Part shown: positions 1 to 7,511 of the stretch, piece by piece
Layout: the number at the start of each line of letters is the position of its first letter
How positions within the stretch are numbered: the first letter of the stretch is position 1
Origin: JASLEW01 sp035544895
Lineage (GTDB): Bacteria; Acidobacteriota; Thermoanaerobaculia; Multivoradales; UBA5704
Direction of reading: 5' to 3'
Assembly (NCBI GenBank): GCA_035544895.1
Contig: DASZZM010000075.1
Coordinates: 97,616-161,615, forward strand
DNA length: 64,000 nucleotides
Translations under genes and position numbers: made by a program
Notes under the pieces: generated by a model
Database searches by the model: none
The model's input: the letters and a program-made list of their open reading frames with translations, nothing else
Told to the model about the DNA's origin: nothing

Positions 1-1
1 C

Positions 2-1051
2 GCTCTCGCCATCCTCGGCGCCGGCGCCCTGGGCGGCCTGGCGCTGCGGCGCAGCGCGCTTCCGGTTGCCCTGGTCGGGGCTGCCGTCGCGGTCCTGCCG
101 GTGCTGCCGGTGTCCACCCACCTGCACTTGCGCTATGCCTTGGTGCCCTGGATCGGCGCCGTCGTGGCTTTCGTCTGTGGCTGCGGTGCGATGGCCGCAC
201 GAGGGCGCCGGGCAGTGTGGCTGGTCAGCGCTCTCGTGGTCGCCGCGTGCTGCGCCGCGGGATTCGCGGGCCGCTCGGCATGGGCCGCGAGCGCGGGCGA
301 GCTCGAGCGCATGACCGCCGAGAACCGCTTCTACCTGACCATGCCGCCCAACTCCCTGCTGCGCAATCCCCAGGGGCCCGGCGCCGCGATGTCCGAGCTG
401 CGCTGGTTCAAAGAAGATTTCTGGAAACTCGGCAAGGGCGCACGGTGGTCCTACGACGACTTCTACCTGTGCCGATCCTCGGCGCCGAGGCTGCGAGTCT
501 GGAGCTACGACGCCGCGGCGCGGCGCATTGCGGAGGTGACCGCGGACCTTTCCTTGCTGTGCAGCCGTCATCACGCCAGGCTCCGCGCCGGCGCCCCCCT
601 GACAGCCAGCTTCCGCTGGCACGACCGCCAGCTCTTCTGGGACCTCGGTCCTTACCCGGACGGCAAGTACGCCTTTCTCCTTGCGGAGGGCACCGGCCTC
701 CTCGAGGTACCGTCCGGCGGCGGCCACCAGACTGGCGGCGCGCGCTCACTTTCCCTACGGATACGGTACGAGTCCGCGGACGGCTGGCTGACTTACTCGC
801 CGGAGCTAGAGCTCGATCTCTCGGAGACGGAGACGACGATATGGACCCGTCCCCCCGGGCTGCGTGACTCATTGGGGCCCAGGCCATCCCGAAAAGCCCT
901 AAGCCTTGGGCGAGGACATGAAGGCGGTGGCTCTCGGGGGTTTCTGGCGTGTCTGTCGTGGTTGGCGGCCATAGCGCCGGATGTCGTCATGCTTGATCAC
1001 ATCTACAAAGAAGATTGCACCCTGCCGGGCTTGGTGCCCACCAAGCCGTAG
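2..1051 (+). CDS. C-terminal part of a membrane protein of unknown function (5' end outside window)
   Basis: The frame is open from the first bases of the window, so the real start lies upstream. The visible part begins with hydrophobic, Ala/Leu/Val-rich stretches separated by a short STHLHLRYA loop, consistent with the last membrane helices of a polytopic protein (two or three segments by about residue 85), followed by a soluble domain of about 220 residues rich in Trp, Tyr and Arg. No family motif was recognised. The architecture (helices, then an extracytoplasmic C-terminal domain) is seen in glycosyltransferase-like and O-antigen-related membrane proteins, but that is only an analogy. Its 3' end overlaps the convergent methyltransferase gene by about 49 bp, so the last residues or the stop may be less certain than the rest. 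Confidence 0.55.
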   Translation, partial: ALAILGAGALGGLALRRSALPVALVGAAVAVLPVLPVSTHLHLRYALVPWIGAVVAFVCGCGAMAARGRRAVWLVSALVVAACCAAGFAGRSAWAASAGELERMTAENRFYLTMPPNSLLRNPQGPGAAMSELRWFKEDFWKLGKGARWSYDDFYLCRSSAPRLRVWSYDAAARRIAEVTADLSLLCSRHHARLRAGAPLTASFRWHDRQLFWDLGPYPDGKYAFLLAEGTGLLEVPSGGGHQTGGARSLSLRIRYESADGWLTYSPELELDLSETETTIWTRPPGLRDSLGPRPSRKALSLGRGHEGGGSRGFLACLSWLAAIAPDVVMLDHIYKEDCTLPGLVPTKP

Positions 1052-2208
1052 TCCTGAAAGCCGAACAGCAGCTCGTCCAGGCGGTCGCGCAGCCGGTTGA
1101 CGTGGTCGGCGAGAGCGCGTTGCTCGGCGGGCAGGGCGGCGAGGTCGATCTCGGGGAGGCGCTCGGCGGCGCTGAAGGGACGCAGGTCGAGCCGCTCGAT
1201 CGGATCGAAGCCGGCAAGCTCGAAGAGCAGCCACAGCCAGTCGGGGTGGACCGGACGCTGGTGGGTCGGGTCGAGCCAGAAGTGGCGCCCCGCGGCAAGC
1301 GAAAGCGGGCTCGGCGTCTCGAGGATGAGGACGCCCCCCGGACGCAGGGCGCGCCACGCCAAACGCACCAGGCGGTCGAGCGAGCCGATCGGCAGGTGCT
1401 CGATGACGTGGAACGAGACCACTCCTCCGAGGCTGCCGGCGGGCACGGCGGCGAGCTCCGCGAACAAGTCGCCTTGCTGGGCCGCGAGCCCGCGCCCGCG
1501 GCAGAGCGCGACCATGCGGGCGCTGCCGTCGACGCCGCGCGCCGCAATGCCGTGCTCGCCGAGCAGGGCGAGCGCCTCGCCGCGGCCGCAGCCGAGATCG
1601 AGCACGGGGCCGGCGCCGGCGAGGAAAGGAAGGTAGCCGGAGATGCGCTCGCGGATCTCCTCCTCGGTGCCGCGGTGGAGGCGCTCGAGCTCGAAATAGG
1701 CGTGCTCCTGGCGGGCCCGGTCGAGCCGCTCGACCTGCTCGGCCGTCGCCCCGCTCGACTCGATCCCGGCGAGCGCCGCCCCCAGACCGCCCAGCAGGTC
1801 GCGCACTTCGCGCCGGTAGCGGTCGAGCTTCTGGTCGGCAAGCGCGAAGAGCGCATCGTTGTGGTGCATCAGCTCGGTAACGCCCTCGGCGTTCAAGGTC
1901 TCCAGGTAGCAGAGCCGCTCGTGGTGGCGCTCCCGGATCTCTTCAGCCCGGCGCAGGTGCTCGAGCAGGATGATGTTGAAGGTGCGCTGCCGGTCCCACA
2001 GGTCGTTCTGCGGCACCTTGACCAGCGGCCGCAGCAGGCGCTTCCCCCACACCAGCATGCGACCCCAGAAACCGCGATGGCTGCGGATCGGGAACTCGTG
2101 GTCCCCTTTCCACAGCCATTGCCATTCGGCCAGGTCGCGGGTGGGCTCGATCAGGAAATCGTCCACCGCCGGCGCCCGGCGCTTTTCGCTGTCCAGGTTG
2201 CGGCTCAT
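1003..2208 (-). CDS. Class I SAM-dependent methyltransferase
   Basis: Protein of 401 residues. About 190 N-terminal residues are charged and helical (rich in Arg, Glu, Leu), followed by a Rossmann-type methyltransferase domain. SAM-binding motif I is VLDLGCGRGEAL at about residue 203, an acidic strand end follows (GVDGSARM), motif near VVSFHVIEHL (about 265) is the usual post-I/motif IV region, and LRPGGVLILETPSP is the classical strand 5 motif. Such domains with FHVIEHL and TPSPLSL are typical of methyltransferases of sugar or polysaccharide biosynthesis (inference). The gene is separated by about 90 bp, carrying two palindromes, from the ribosomal operon upstream on the same strand. Substrate unknown. 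Confidence 0.85.
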   Translation of the reverse strand: MSRNLDSEKRRAPAVDDFLIEPTRDLAEWQWLWKGDHEFPIRSHRGFWGRMLVWGKRLLRPLVKVPQNDLWDRQRTFNIILLEHLRRAEEIRERHHERLCYLETLNAEGVTELMHHNDALFALADQKLDRYRREVRDLLGGLGAALAGIESSGATAEQVERLDRARQEHAYFELERLHRGTEEEIRERISGYLPFLAGAGPVLDLGCGRGEALALLGEHGIAARGVDGSARMVALCRGRGLAAQQGDLFAELAAVPAGSLGGVVSFHVIEHLPIGSLDRLVRLAWRALRPGGVLILETPSPLSLAAGRHFWLDPTHQRPVHPDWLWLLFELAGFDPIERLDLRPFSAAERLPEIDLAALPAEQRALADHVNRLRDRLDELLFGFQDYGLVGTKPGRVQSSL

Positions 2209-2233
2209 CTCCGAGAGGTCTAATTGGACCTGC

Positions 2234-2284
2234 GCCGGGTTCCTACCCGGCAGTCTGATCGGATGCGCCGGGTCCCTACCCGGC
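2234..2284. repeat. Two copies of an 18-bp palindrome (GCCGGGTCCCTACCCGGC type)
   Basis: Two palindromes sit in the gap between the methyltransferase and rplI: 2234-2251 and 2267-2284. Each is a GC-rich stem closed by a four-base loop (the second can be extended to nine base pairs, 2265-2286). The same unit recurs at 29408, 29435, 31196, 34243, 34275, 34308 and 38125, so this is a dispersed family. Here it could also serve as a transcription barrier after rplI (inference). Confidence 0.7.
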
Positions 2285-2296
2285 GCGGGCGGGCTC

Positions 2297-2743
2297 CTAC
2301 TCTTCTCGCAAAACCGATACGTTGACCTCGGCGATCACCTCGGGGTGCAGCTCGATGCGCACCTGGTGTTCGCCGAGCGTCTTGATGCCCCCCTCGAGGT
2401 CAATGCGCCGGCGGTCGACGGTGAAGCCCTTGTTCTCCAGGATATCGGCGACGTCGCCGGCGGTGACCGAGCCGTAGAGCGTATCGGTCTCGCCGACACG
2501 CTTGTGGACCACGAGCTGCAGCTTGGCGATCTCGCCGGCGAGCGCCTCGGCGACCTCGCGCTCTTGCGCGTGCCGGGCGTCGATCTTGGAGCGCTGCTGC
2601 TCGAAATACTTGAGATTGCCCGGAGTGGCCTCGAGGGCGAGCCCCTGCGGCAGCAGATAGTTCCTGCCGTGGCCTGGTTTGACGTCGACGATCTGGCCCC
2701 GCTTGCCGAGGTGCCGCTGATCGCTGAGCAGGATCACTTTCAC
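2297..2743 (-). CDS. rplI: 50S ribosomal protein L9
   Basis: Protein of 148 residues, the usual length of bacterial L9. It begins with MKVILLSDQRHLGKRG, the conserved N-terminal rRNA-binding domain, including the GRNYLLPQGLAL signature; a long connecting helix follows and a C-terminal domain with SVTAGDVADIL. L9 binds 23S rRNA near the L1 stalk. Third gene of the rpsF-rpsR-rplI operon, 12 bp after rpsR, an order conserved in many bacteria (without ssb between rpsF and rpsR here; ssb lies at 37.6 kb). Confidence 0.97.
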   Translation of the reverse strand: MKVILLSDQRHLGKRGQIVDVKPGHGRNYLLPQGLALEATPGNLKYFEQQRSKIDARHAQEREVAEALAGEIAKLQLVVHKRVGETDTLYGSVTAGDVADILENKGFTVDRRRIDLEGGIKTLGEHQVRIELHPEVIAEVNVSVLREE

Positions 2744-2755
2744 GTCCGCGCCCTC

Positions 2756-2989
2756 CTAGTCGGTGGTGAACGGGATCATCGCCAGGTGGCGGGCCCGCTT
2801 GATCGCCTGCTGCAAGAGGCGCTGGTGCCGGGCGCAGGTGCCGGAGATCCTGCGCGGCAGGATCTTGGAGCGCTCGGGGATGAACTGCTGCAAGAGCTTG
2901 ACGTCTTTGTAGTCGATGTAATCGATCTTGTCCGCACAGAACTTGCAGACCTTGCGGCGGCGGTAGAAGACCTTTCTCGGGCGTGCCAT
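2756..2989 (-). CDS. rpsR: 30S ribosomal protein S18
   Basis: Protein of 77 residues. Contains the S18 core: a Cys-containing KVCKFCADKIDYIDYKD segment, then LLQQFIPERSKILPRRISGTCARHQR and a C-terminal RARHLAMIPF. The KVCKFC and GTCARHQR cysteines (four in all) fit the zinc-binding (C+) form of S18. S18 forms a heterodimer with S6 on the platform of the 30S subunit. The gene starts 3 bp after the rpsF stop, so the two are translationally coupled. Confidence 0.97.
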   Translation of the reverse strand: MARPRKVFYRRRKVCKFCADKIDYIDYKDVKLLQQFIPERSKILPRRISGTCARHQRLLQQAIKRARHLAMIPFTTD

Positions 2990-2992
2990 GGA

Positions 2993-3484
2993 TCACGCCT
3001 CCCGGCCGGCGGCGGCGGCGGGACCCACCGCGGTGTCTGAGCCAGGTGAGCCAGGTGAGCCAGGCGAGCCAGGTGAGCCAGGCGAGCCGGACGCCCCTGG
3101 CGCGGCGCCGCCCTCCGCCGCCGGAGACTCGCCGCCGGCGGCAGCGGACTGCGCGGCGGATGCCGGATGCCGGCTGGCGGCCCGCTTCAAGTCGAGATCC
3201 GTGCGGACCGTCAGGTAGCGCAGGATCTTGTCGTTCTGCCGCATCCGATGCTCGACCTCGGGAAGCGAGGTCTTGCCGCCCGCGCTCTCGATGCCCAGCA
3301 TCACGTATTTGCCTTCATTCAGCTTGTTGATGGGATAGGCAAGCTTGCGCCTGCCCCAGCTTTCCACCTTGGACACCTGCGATCCCCCGGTGGAGATCAT
3401 CTGCTTGTACTCCTGGGTCATGGTGACGACGTCCTCGTCGGACACACGAGGATCGACGAGGAAGACCAGTTCATACGTGCGCAT
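2993..3484 (-). CDS. rpsF: 30S ribosomal protein S6 with a repetitive C-terminal tail
   Basis: The first about 95 residues are a standard S6 (MRTYELVFLVDPRVSDED, WGRRKLAYPINK, GKYVMLGIES, HRMRQNDKILRYLTVR). S6 is usually 95-135 residues; here 163, because of a tail of Ala/Gly/Ser/Pro with five Gly-Ser-Pro units generated by a 9-bp tandem repeat (3039-3089). Such tails are tolerated because the C-terminus of S6 projects from the 30S platform. First gene of rpsF-rpsR-rplI; upstream gap of 210 bp to the acyltransferase gene contains a promoter-like pair. Confidence 0.95.
   Translation of the reverse strand: MRTYELVFLVDPRVSDEDVVTMTQEYKQMISTGGSQVSKVESWGRRKLAYPINKLNEGKYVMLGIESAGGKTSLPEVEHRMRQNDKILRYLTVRTDLDLKRAASRHPASAAQSAAAGGESPAAEGGAAPGASGSPGSPGSPGSPGSPGSDTAVGPAAAAGREA
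3039..3089. repeat. 9-bp tandem repeat within rpsF
   Basis: Five to six units of GAGCCAGGT/GAGCCAGGC in a row, coding (minus strand) for repeated Gly-Ser-Pro at the end of S6. A unit length divisible by three means copy-number changes keep the frame. Likely hypervariable between strains (inference). Confidence 0.85.
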
Positions 3485-3597
3485 GGGTGCGAAAACCCTC
3501 CCTATGGCCTGGAATCGGTCCCGCTTCGTGCGGAACAGAGAGGTATGAAACGCGGCCCGCTCGGCTGGCGACCGGCCCGCGGCGACGAGAGCCCTTT

Positions 3598-3625
3598 ATC
3601 TTACACAGCGGGCGGCAAAAGGCAA
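3598..3625 (-). promoter_or_regulatory. Candidate promoter of rpsF operon
   Basis: On the minus strand TTGCCT and TAAGAT are 16 bp apart, about 115 bp upstream of the rpsF start. The leader contains a small stem around CCGCACGAAGCGG (3521-3533), reminiscent of S6:S18-binding leader elements with a CCG bulge, but I cannot confirm it without covariance data. Confidence 0.4.
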
Positions 3626-3694
3626 GCACGGCCGTTACGAAAGTTCCGAAACGGCTGGCTCACCGCGCTCCCCGCGTCGTGACGCAGCGCCGGC

Positions 3695-4504
3695 TCAACC
3701 TCTTCCCGGAGCGCCCGCGGTGCCGCAATGGAGGTCGCGTCGCCGTTGCAGGTCGACCTTTGTTGCGTTCTTGAACTCTTCGCTGCCAGGCACTTCCGCG
3801 AAGGACCGGCAGTAGGTCTCGATGTCGACCAGCTCGAGGCGGAGGCGGATGGTCTTCCACAACCTCGGCAGGCGCTGGCCAGGCACCTGAACGTGATGGA
3901 GGCCGCCACTGTAAGCGAGGAGCATGCGGCCCTTGCCCACCACCTGCAGGATGTCCGCGATGCCGCCGCGAATGGTCATCGGCCGGCCCTCGACGTCCAG
4001 GCCACTAGCTCGCTTCATGCGCCCTTCCGGGGCGAGCAGGACCATGCTCTCCGGGCCGATGCTCGCCAGCACCTCCTGCCAGGTGTGATCGCGCTCGCGG
4101 CTGACCGTGATCACGCTGCCGGCAAGGAACTGGTAGAAGGTGCCCACCAGGGGGCGCCGCATGGTCTTCGAGGCCGAGGGCAGGACGCCCCGCGTCGCCA
4201 GGCGGCGGAGGAATCGGTTGGGCGGGACTGCGGTGAAGAGCCACTCGTAGAGGCTGGTGTGATTCAGCAGCGCGACGACGCGGATGTCCTCCCACGGGTC
4301 GTCCACCCGCTCGCCGACCCACTCAACCTCCACCTGGAAGAAGGCCCGGCTCAGCGCCTTGGCCCCCAGCAGCACGAGATAGCTCAGGTGCTGCCGCCAG
4401 CCCGCCGCGGAGAGTTCCCGGCTGGCTCCGGCTCGCGCCGGCCACCCGCGCCGTTGCAGCGCGCGGGAGACGTCGCCGGAGTGGTTGCCTCGCTCGTTCC
4501 GCAT
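3695..4504 (-). CDS. PlsC-like acyltransferase (1-acylglycerol-3-phosphate type, divergent)
   Basis: Protein of 269 residues. Acyltransferase block I is NHTSLYEW (about 81-88): the family motif is H-x4-D, here H82-x4-E87, an Asp-to-Glu replacement. Block III is LLAPEGRMKR (about 157-166), matching the phosphate-binding EG(T/R)R motif; a block IV-like RGGIADIL with the hydrophobic segment follows. PlsC-type enzymes transfer acyl groups to lysophospholipids or to other acceptors such as amino acids, so the substrate cannot be assigned. It stands at the left edge of the accessory island beside an AfsA-like gene, divergent from it (205 bp between starts); a shared role in an acylated product is possible (inference). 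Start at ATG 4504; a start further inside, near residue 40, is possible. Confidence 0.75.
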   Translation of the reverse strand: MRNERGNHSGDVSRALQRRGWPARAGASRELSAAGWRQHLSYLVLLGAKALSRAFFQVEVEWVGERVDDPWEDIRVVALLNHTSLYEWLFTAVPPNRFLRRLATRGVLPSASKTMRRPLVGTFYQFLAGSVITVSRERDHTWQEVLASIGPESMVLLAPEGRMKRASGLDVEGRPMTIRGGIADILQVVGKGRMLLAYSGGLHHVQVPGQRLPRLWKTIRLRLELVDIETYCRSFAEVPGSEEFKNATKVDLQRRRDLHCGTAGAPGRG

Positions 4505-4597
4505 ACGCCTTGCTTGTCCGCGTGTTAGTAGTCTCGCATCGCCGTTTGATTCGTGTCAAGGCGGGAGCCAAACTGCCCAAACCGCCCAGCCGGATCC

Positions 4598-4626
4598 TTG
4601 CAAAAATACCGCTAATTCTTTAGACT
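4598..4626 (+). promoter_or_regulatory. Candidate promoter of the AfsA-like operon
   Basis: TTGCAA (4598-4603) and TAGACT (4621-4626) are 17 bp apart, about 84 bp ahead of the AfsA-like start. The same -10 hexamer occurs before the HU gene, supporting its use in this genome. Confidence 0.5.
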
Positions 4627-4709
4627 GCAAGGCACAGTGACCTCACGAACCAGGTAAGGAGACGGGGCAGGACGGTTGCTGCGCTCCCCGCGCCCAGCCC
4701 ACCTGACCC

Positions 4710-5801
4710 ATGGAATCGGCCGTCATGCTCGGCGACGACACCGCTGTCGGTGAGCTGCCGAAGGACCTGCTGCCGCACGCCGCCAGGATCAACTTCGATT
4801 CCACGGTATCGCGTCGGCTGGTCCATCGCGATTTTATCGACCACGTCCTGGTCACCGACCTCCTTCGCCTGGAAGAGCTGCGCTTCCTCTGCGGCGCTCG
4901 CATGCCGCAGTCGCATAGCTACTTCAATGAGAATGGGGGGCCCTCCGTCTACAGCAGCATTCTGCTCAGCGCCGAGATGGGGCGCCAGGCCTGCATCGCG
5001 ATCTCTCACCAGTTCCTGGGCGTCTCCACCTCGCTCGCCTATATCCTGCGCGACATGTCGTGCACGATGGAGCGGCCGGGCCTGGCTCAGGTGATGAGCC
5101 CCGCGCTCGCCAACGTCGTGATGGAGCTCCGCTTGCGCGACTGCTCCTACCGGCGCACGGGAGAGCTGATCGGGCTGGTCATGGAGTGCGTCAGCTACCG
5201 GGCCGGCGAGCGGATGATGCACGCGACCGGGGAGTGCATCTTCGTACCGAAGAAGGTGTACCAGAAGCTTCGCAGACAGACGCCGAACGGCTGTCACGGC
5301 AGCAGCTCCCCGCCGCGTCCTCAGGGCATCGACCCCGGCGCCGTGGGCCGCACGCGGCTCGAGAACGTCGTGATCTCCTCCCTCTCCGAGACCGCGACGA
5401 ACGTCGTCGAGGCCGATCTCATCGTCGATCCCAGCCACCCCTACTTCTTCGAACACAAGCTCGACCACGTCTCCGGCATGCTGCTGCTCGAGGGCTGCAA
5501 CCAGATCGGCACCGCCCTGGCGGGGGAGCGCTGCGGCTGGGCGCCCCGCGACGTCGTCTTCAAGGAGTTCGGAGCCCGCTTCCACCAGTTCGCGGAGCTC
5601 GCGGCCCCGGTCAAGCTCGAGGCCCGGTTGGAGCCGGATCGGCACCCAGCCCGCGCGAGCTCCGCCCTCGTGCTCGGAATCGAGGCGAGACAGGAAGGGA
5701 CATTGCTGGCGGAGTTCTCCATCGTCATGGCGACCGTGGCCGCCTTCGAGGCCGCCCGCAGCGCCAACGAGATCACCGCGGCGGCCGGCGGCGGCAGGTG
5801 A
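4710..5801 (+). CDS. AfsA-family A-factor biosynthesis hotdog protein
   Basis: Protein of 363 residues with two AfsA-type hotdog repeats. The first half has the family pattern LVHRDFIDHVLVTDL, ARMPQSHSYF and SILLSAEMGRQACIAISHQF; the second half has DPSHPYFFEHKLDHVSGM followed by LLLEGCNQIG, the central helix motif of the hotdog fold. In Streptomyces, AfsA/ScbA condenses a beta-ketoacyl-ACP with dihydroxyacetone phosphate to begin gamma-butyrolactone signal synthesis (established for that family). Members outside Actinobacteria are uncommon and mostly unstudied. The next gene (FAD oxidoreductase) overlaps by 4 bp (GTGA), so both are co-translated. A signalling butyrolactone or a lipid for peptide acylation are both possible (inference). 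No strong ribosome-binding site precedes ATG 4710; ATG 4725 is an alternative. Confidence 0.85.
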   Translation: MESAVMLGDDTAVGELPKDLLPHAARINFDSTVSRRLVHRDFIDHVLVTDLLRLEELRFLCGARMPQSHSYFNENGGPSVYSSILLSAEMGRQACIAISHQFLGVSTSLAYILRDMSCTMERPGLAQVMSPALANVVMELRLRDCSYRRTGELIGLVMECVSYRAGERMMHATGECIFVPKKVYQKLRRQTPNGCHGSSSPPRPQGIDPGAVGRTRLENVVISSLSETATNVVEADLIVDPSHPYFFEHKLDHVSGMLLLEGCNQIGTALAGERCGWAPRDVVFKEFGARFHQFAELAAPVKLEARLEPDRHPARASSALVLGIEARQEGTLLAEFSIVMATVAAFEAARSANEITAAAGGGR

Positions 5802-7138
5802 GCGCCCAGGGACGGAATGTCCACCCTGCCCTGGGCAGGGTCTTCGCGGTTGTCGGTGGCGGGATCTCGGGCATTGCGGTCTCCTACCTGCTCCGCCGCC
5901 ACGGGATCGCATCGGAGATCTTGGAGCAGTCCGGCACCCTCGGCGGACGGATCGGTGCCTGCAAGCTCGGCGAGCGCCTGCTCGACCTAGGAGGCAAGAA
6001 CATAGGGAGGCGCTACCGCCGCTTCCGCGAGTTCACCGCGTCCTGCGGGGTCAATCCCTACGAGTATTTCGGAATCAACTCGTCCCAAGTGCGTGACGGC
6101 AGGATCGTCACCTTCGACAGCAAACGCCGGCTCAGGGGCTTTCTCGAGCTTGGCCGCCGCTGCTCGCGCCGCGACCTCTTCCGGTTCGGCCGCATGTGCC
6201 TCGCCATCCGGCGAGACGAGGAGAACGGCTATCTCGGCTCACCCTACTTCGGCGCGCTCGCCGAGCGCCTGGGCGACCCGCCGGCAGGGAGCTTCTTCGG
6301 CGAGGAGTTCTGCCGCCGGATCGTCCGCCCGATGAGCATTCGCATGAACGGCGCCGAGCCTGACGAGATCCACATCGGCAACCTCGGGAGCAATCTCCGC
6401 ATGGTGCTCGACAGCTACGACCAGCTCGGGTTGGGCATGGGGCGGGTGCTCGAGCAGTTCGAACGGACGGCCACCACGCGCCTGGGCGCCCGGGTCGAGT
6501 CTCTGGTCGTGCGCGACGGCCGGATCGCTGGGCTGCGGGTCGCGGCCGGGACGGGCGTCGCCGAGGATCGTTTCTACGACGGTATCGTGCTCGCGACGCC
6601 GGCGTCGGTGAGCGCCAGGATCGCGGCGCTGGCCGCTCCCCGCCTGGCGGAGCTGCTGAGCTCCGTCCGCTATCACCCGGTGGCGCTCATCCTTGCCGAG
6701 TACGCGCGGGACGTCTTCACGCAGGAGGTGCGCGCCCTGGTTTTCGACGAGGAGGAGCCGTTGAGCAACGCCGGCAGCTACGGCGTCCACGACCTCCACA
6801 TCGTCCGCTACACCTTCAGCGGCCGGAAGGCGCGGCCCTATCTCCGCGGCGCGGTGGACATGGAAGCTCTCCTCCGCCTCGGCGAGGAGAGGCTCAACCG
6901 GCATATCCCCGTCGACCGCCGGGAACGCCTGCGGTTCGTCGGCCGCCATTACGAGCTGGGTCTTTGCGCCTACACGCCGCACTACGGGCGCTTTGCCGGC
7001 AAGCTGCAAAGGGAGCTCGGCACGCTCCCCGGGCTCTACCTCGCGGGCGACTACCTGTGCGGCGCTTCGCTCGAGGCGTGCTTCCGCGCCGCCGAGAAGT
7101 GCGTCGCGGCCATCGCCGCCGGCTGGTCCTCCTCTTAG
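5798..7138 (+). CDS. FAD-dependent oxidoreductase (protoporphyrinogen oxidase/amine oxidase-like)
   Basis: 446 residues from a GTG start that overlaps the stop of the AfsA-like gene. Residues about 14-46 form a dinucleotide-binding fold: AVVGGGISGIAVSYLL ending in E (EILEQSG), then GGRIG, a pattern of NAD(P)-binding-Rossmann flavoproteins such as PPOX and phytoene desaturase relatives. The C-terminal FAD motif is GLYLAGDYLCGASLEACF at about 408-425. The LGMGRVLEQF segment and the ILATPAS-type motif (VLATPASVSARI) also fit. The true start could only be inside this reading frame, since the GTG is the sole candidate just before the Rossmann fold. Possible role: oxidation of a product of the AfsA-like enzyme (inference). 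Confidence 0.85.
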   Translation: MSAQGRNVHPALGRVFAVVGGGISGIAVSYLLRRHGIASEILEQSGTLGGRIGACKLGERLLDLGGKNIGRRYRRFREFTASCGVNPYEYFGINSSQVRDGRIVTFDSKRRLRGFLELGRRCSRRDLFRFGRMCLAIRRDEENGYLGSPYFGALAERLGDPPAGSFFGEEFCRRIVRPMSIRMNGAEPDEIHIGNLGSNLRMVLDSYDQLGLGMGRVLEQFERTATTRLGARVESLVVRDGRIAGLRVAAGTGVAEDRFYDGIVLATPASVSARIAALAAPRLAELLSSVRYHPVALILAEYARDVFTQEVRALVFDEEEPLSNAGSYGVHDLHIVRYTFSGRKARPYLRGAVDMEALLRLGEERLNRHIPVDRRERLRFVGRHYELGLCAYTPHYGRFAGKLQRELGTLPGLYLAGDYLCGASLEACFRAAEKCVAAIAAGWSSS

Positions 7139-7245
7139 TGGGTCGGTTGGACCCGCGGCGCTGCAAAGCTCGCACAGCGTGCCCGAGGGTTGCTTTAATT
7201 CCTGATTTGGCGCATCGTTGAGGTCATCAAGAAGGGACAAAAGCC

Positions 7246-7485
7246 ATGAGCGAAAGCGACGTTCAGAGGTTTTTGACAGACCTGCGCAAGGCACCTCACC
7301 TTGTGCCCGAGATCAGGGCTCTGCTCGATGACCCCGAGGCCGCGCTGCGATGGGCAGAGGGACGCGGATTCCACCTCACGCGCGAGGATCTCGCAGAGCT
7401 GAAGAAGATCGATCAGGAGCTCTCGGACGACGATCTCGACCAGGTGGCGGGCGGAGATAACGCCTGGACCCCGCCGCCGCACTGA
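7246..7485 (+). CDS. Nif11-like leader peptide / RiPP precursor
   Basis: Peptide of 79 residues. The N-terminus has the Nif11-like leader pattern: short acidic start, LRKAPHLVPEIRALLDDPE, then GFHLTREDLAELKKIDQ, and ends in the double-glycine motif LSDDDLDQVAGG at residues 59-70. Only nine residues, DNAWTPPPH, follow: a very short core for a precursor, without Cys, Ser or several Thr. The leader motif matches the C39 peptidase-ABC exporter at 15.5-17.7 kb (family knowledge: C39 domains cleave after GG). A good ribosome-binding site (AAGGGA) precedes ATG 7246. Upstream gap of 107 bp holds a small GGGTC/GACCC hairpin. Could also be a regulator or a decoy with a lost core. The gene follows the oxidoreductase and precedes an unknown partner. 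Confidence 0.85.
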   Translation: MSESDVQRFLTDLRKAPHLVPEIRALLDDPEAALRWAEGRGFHLTREDLAELKKIDQELSDDDLDQVAGGDNAWTPPPH

Positions 7486-7511
7486 GGAGGACCCTGGCGA
7501 ACGCTTTACCC

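Noticed and set aside
1015..2223. Plus-strand frame of about 400 residues across the methyltransferase
   Set aside because: Shadow of the minus-strand gene; the minus frame has SAM-binding motifs.
5060..5797. Long open frame upstream of the FAD oxidoreductase
   Set aside because: It overlaps the AfsA-like gene in another frame, with Arg/Pro-rich shadow composition; the GTG at 5798 fits the Rossmann start.
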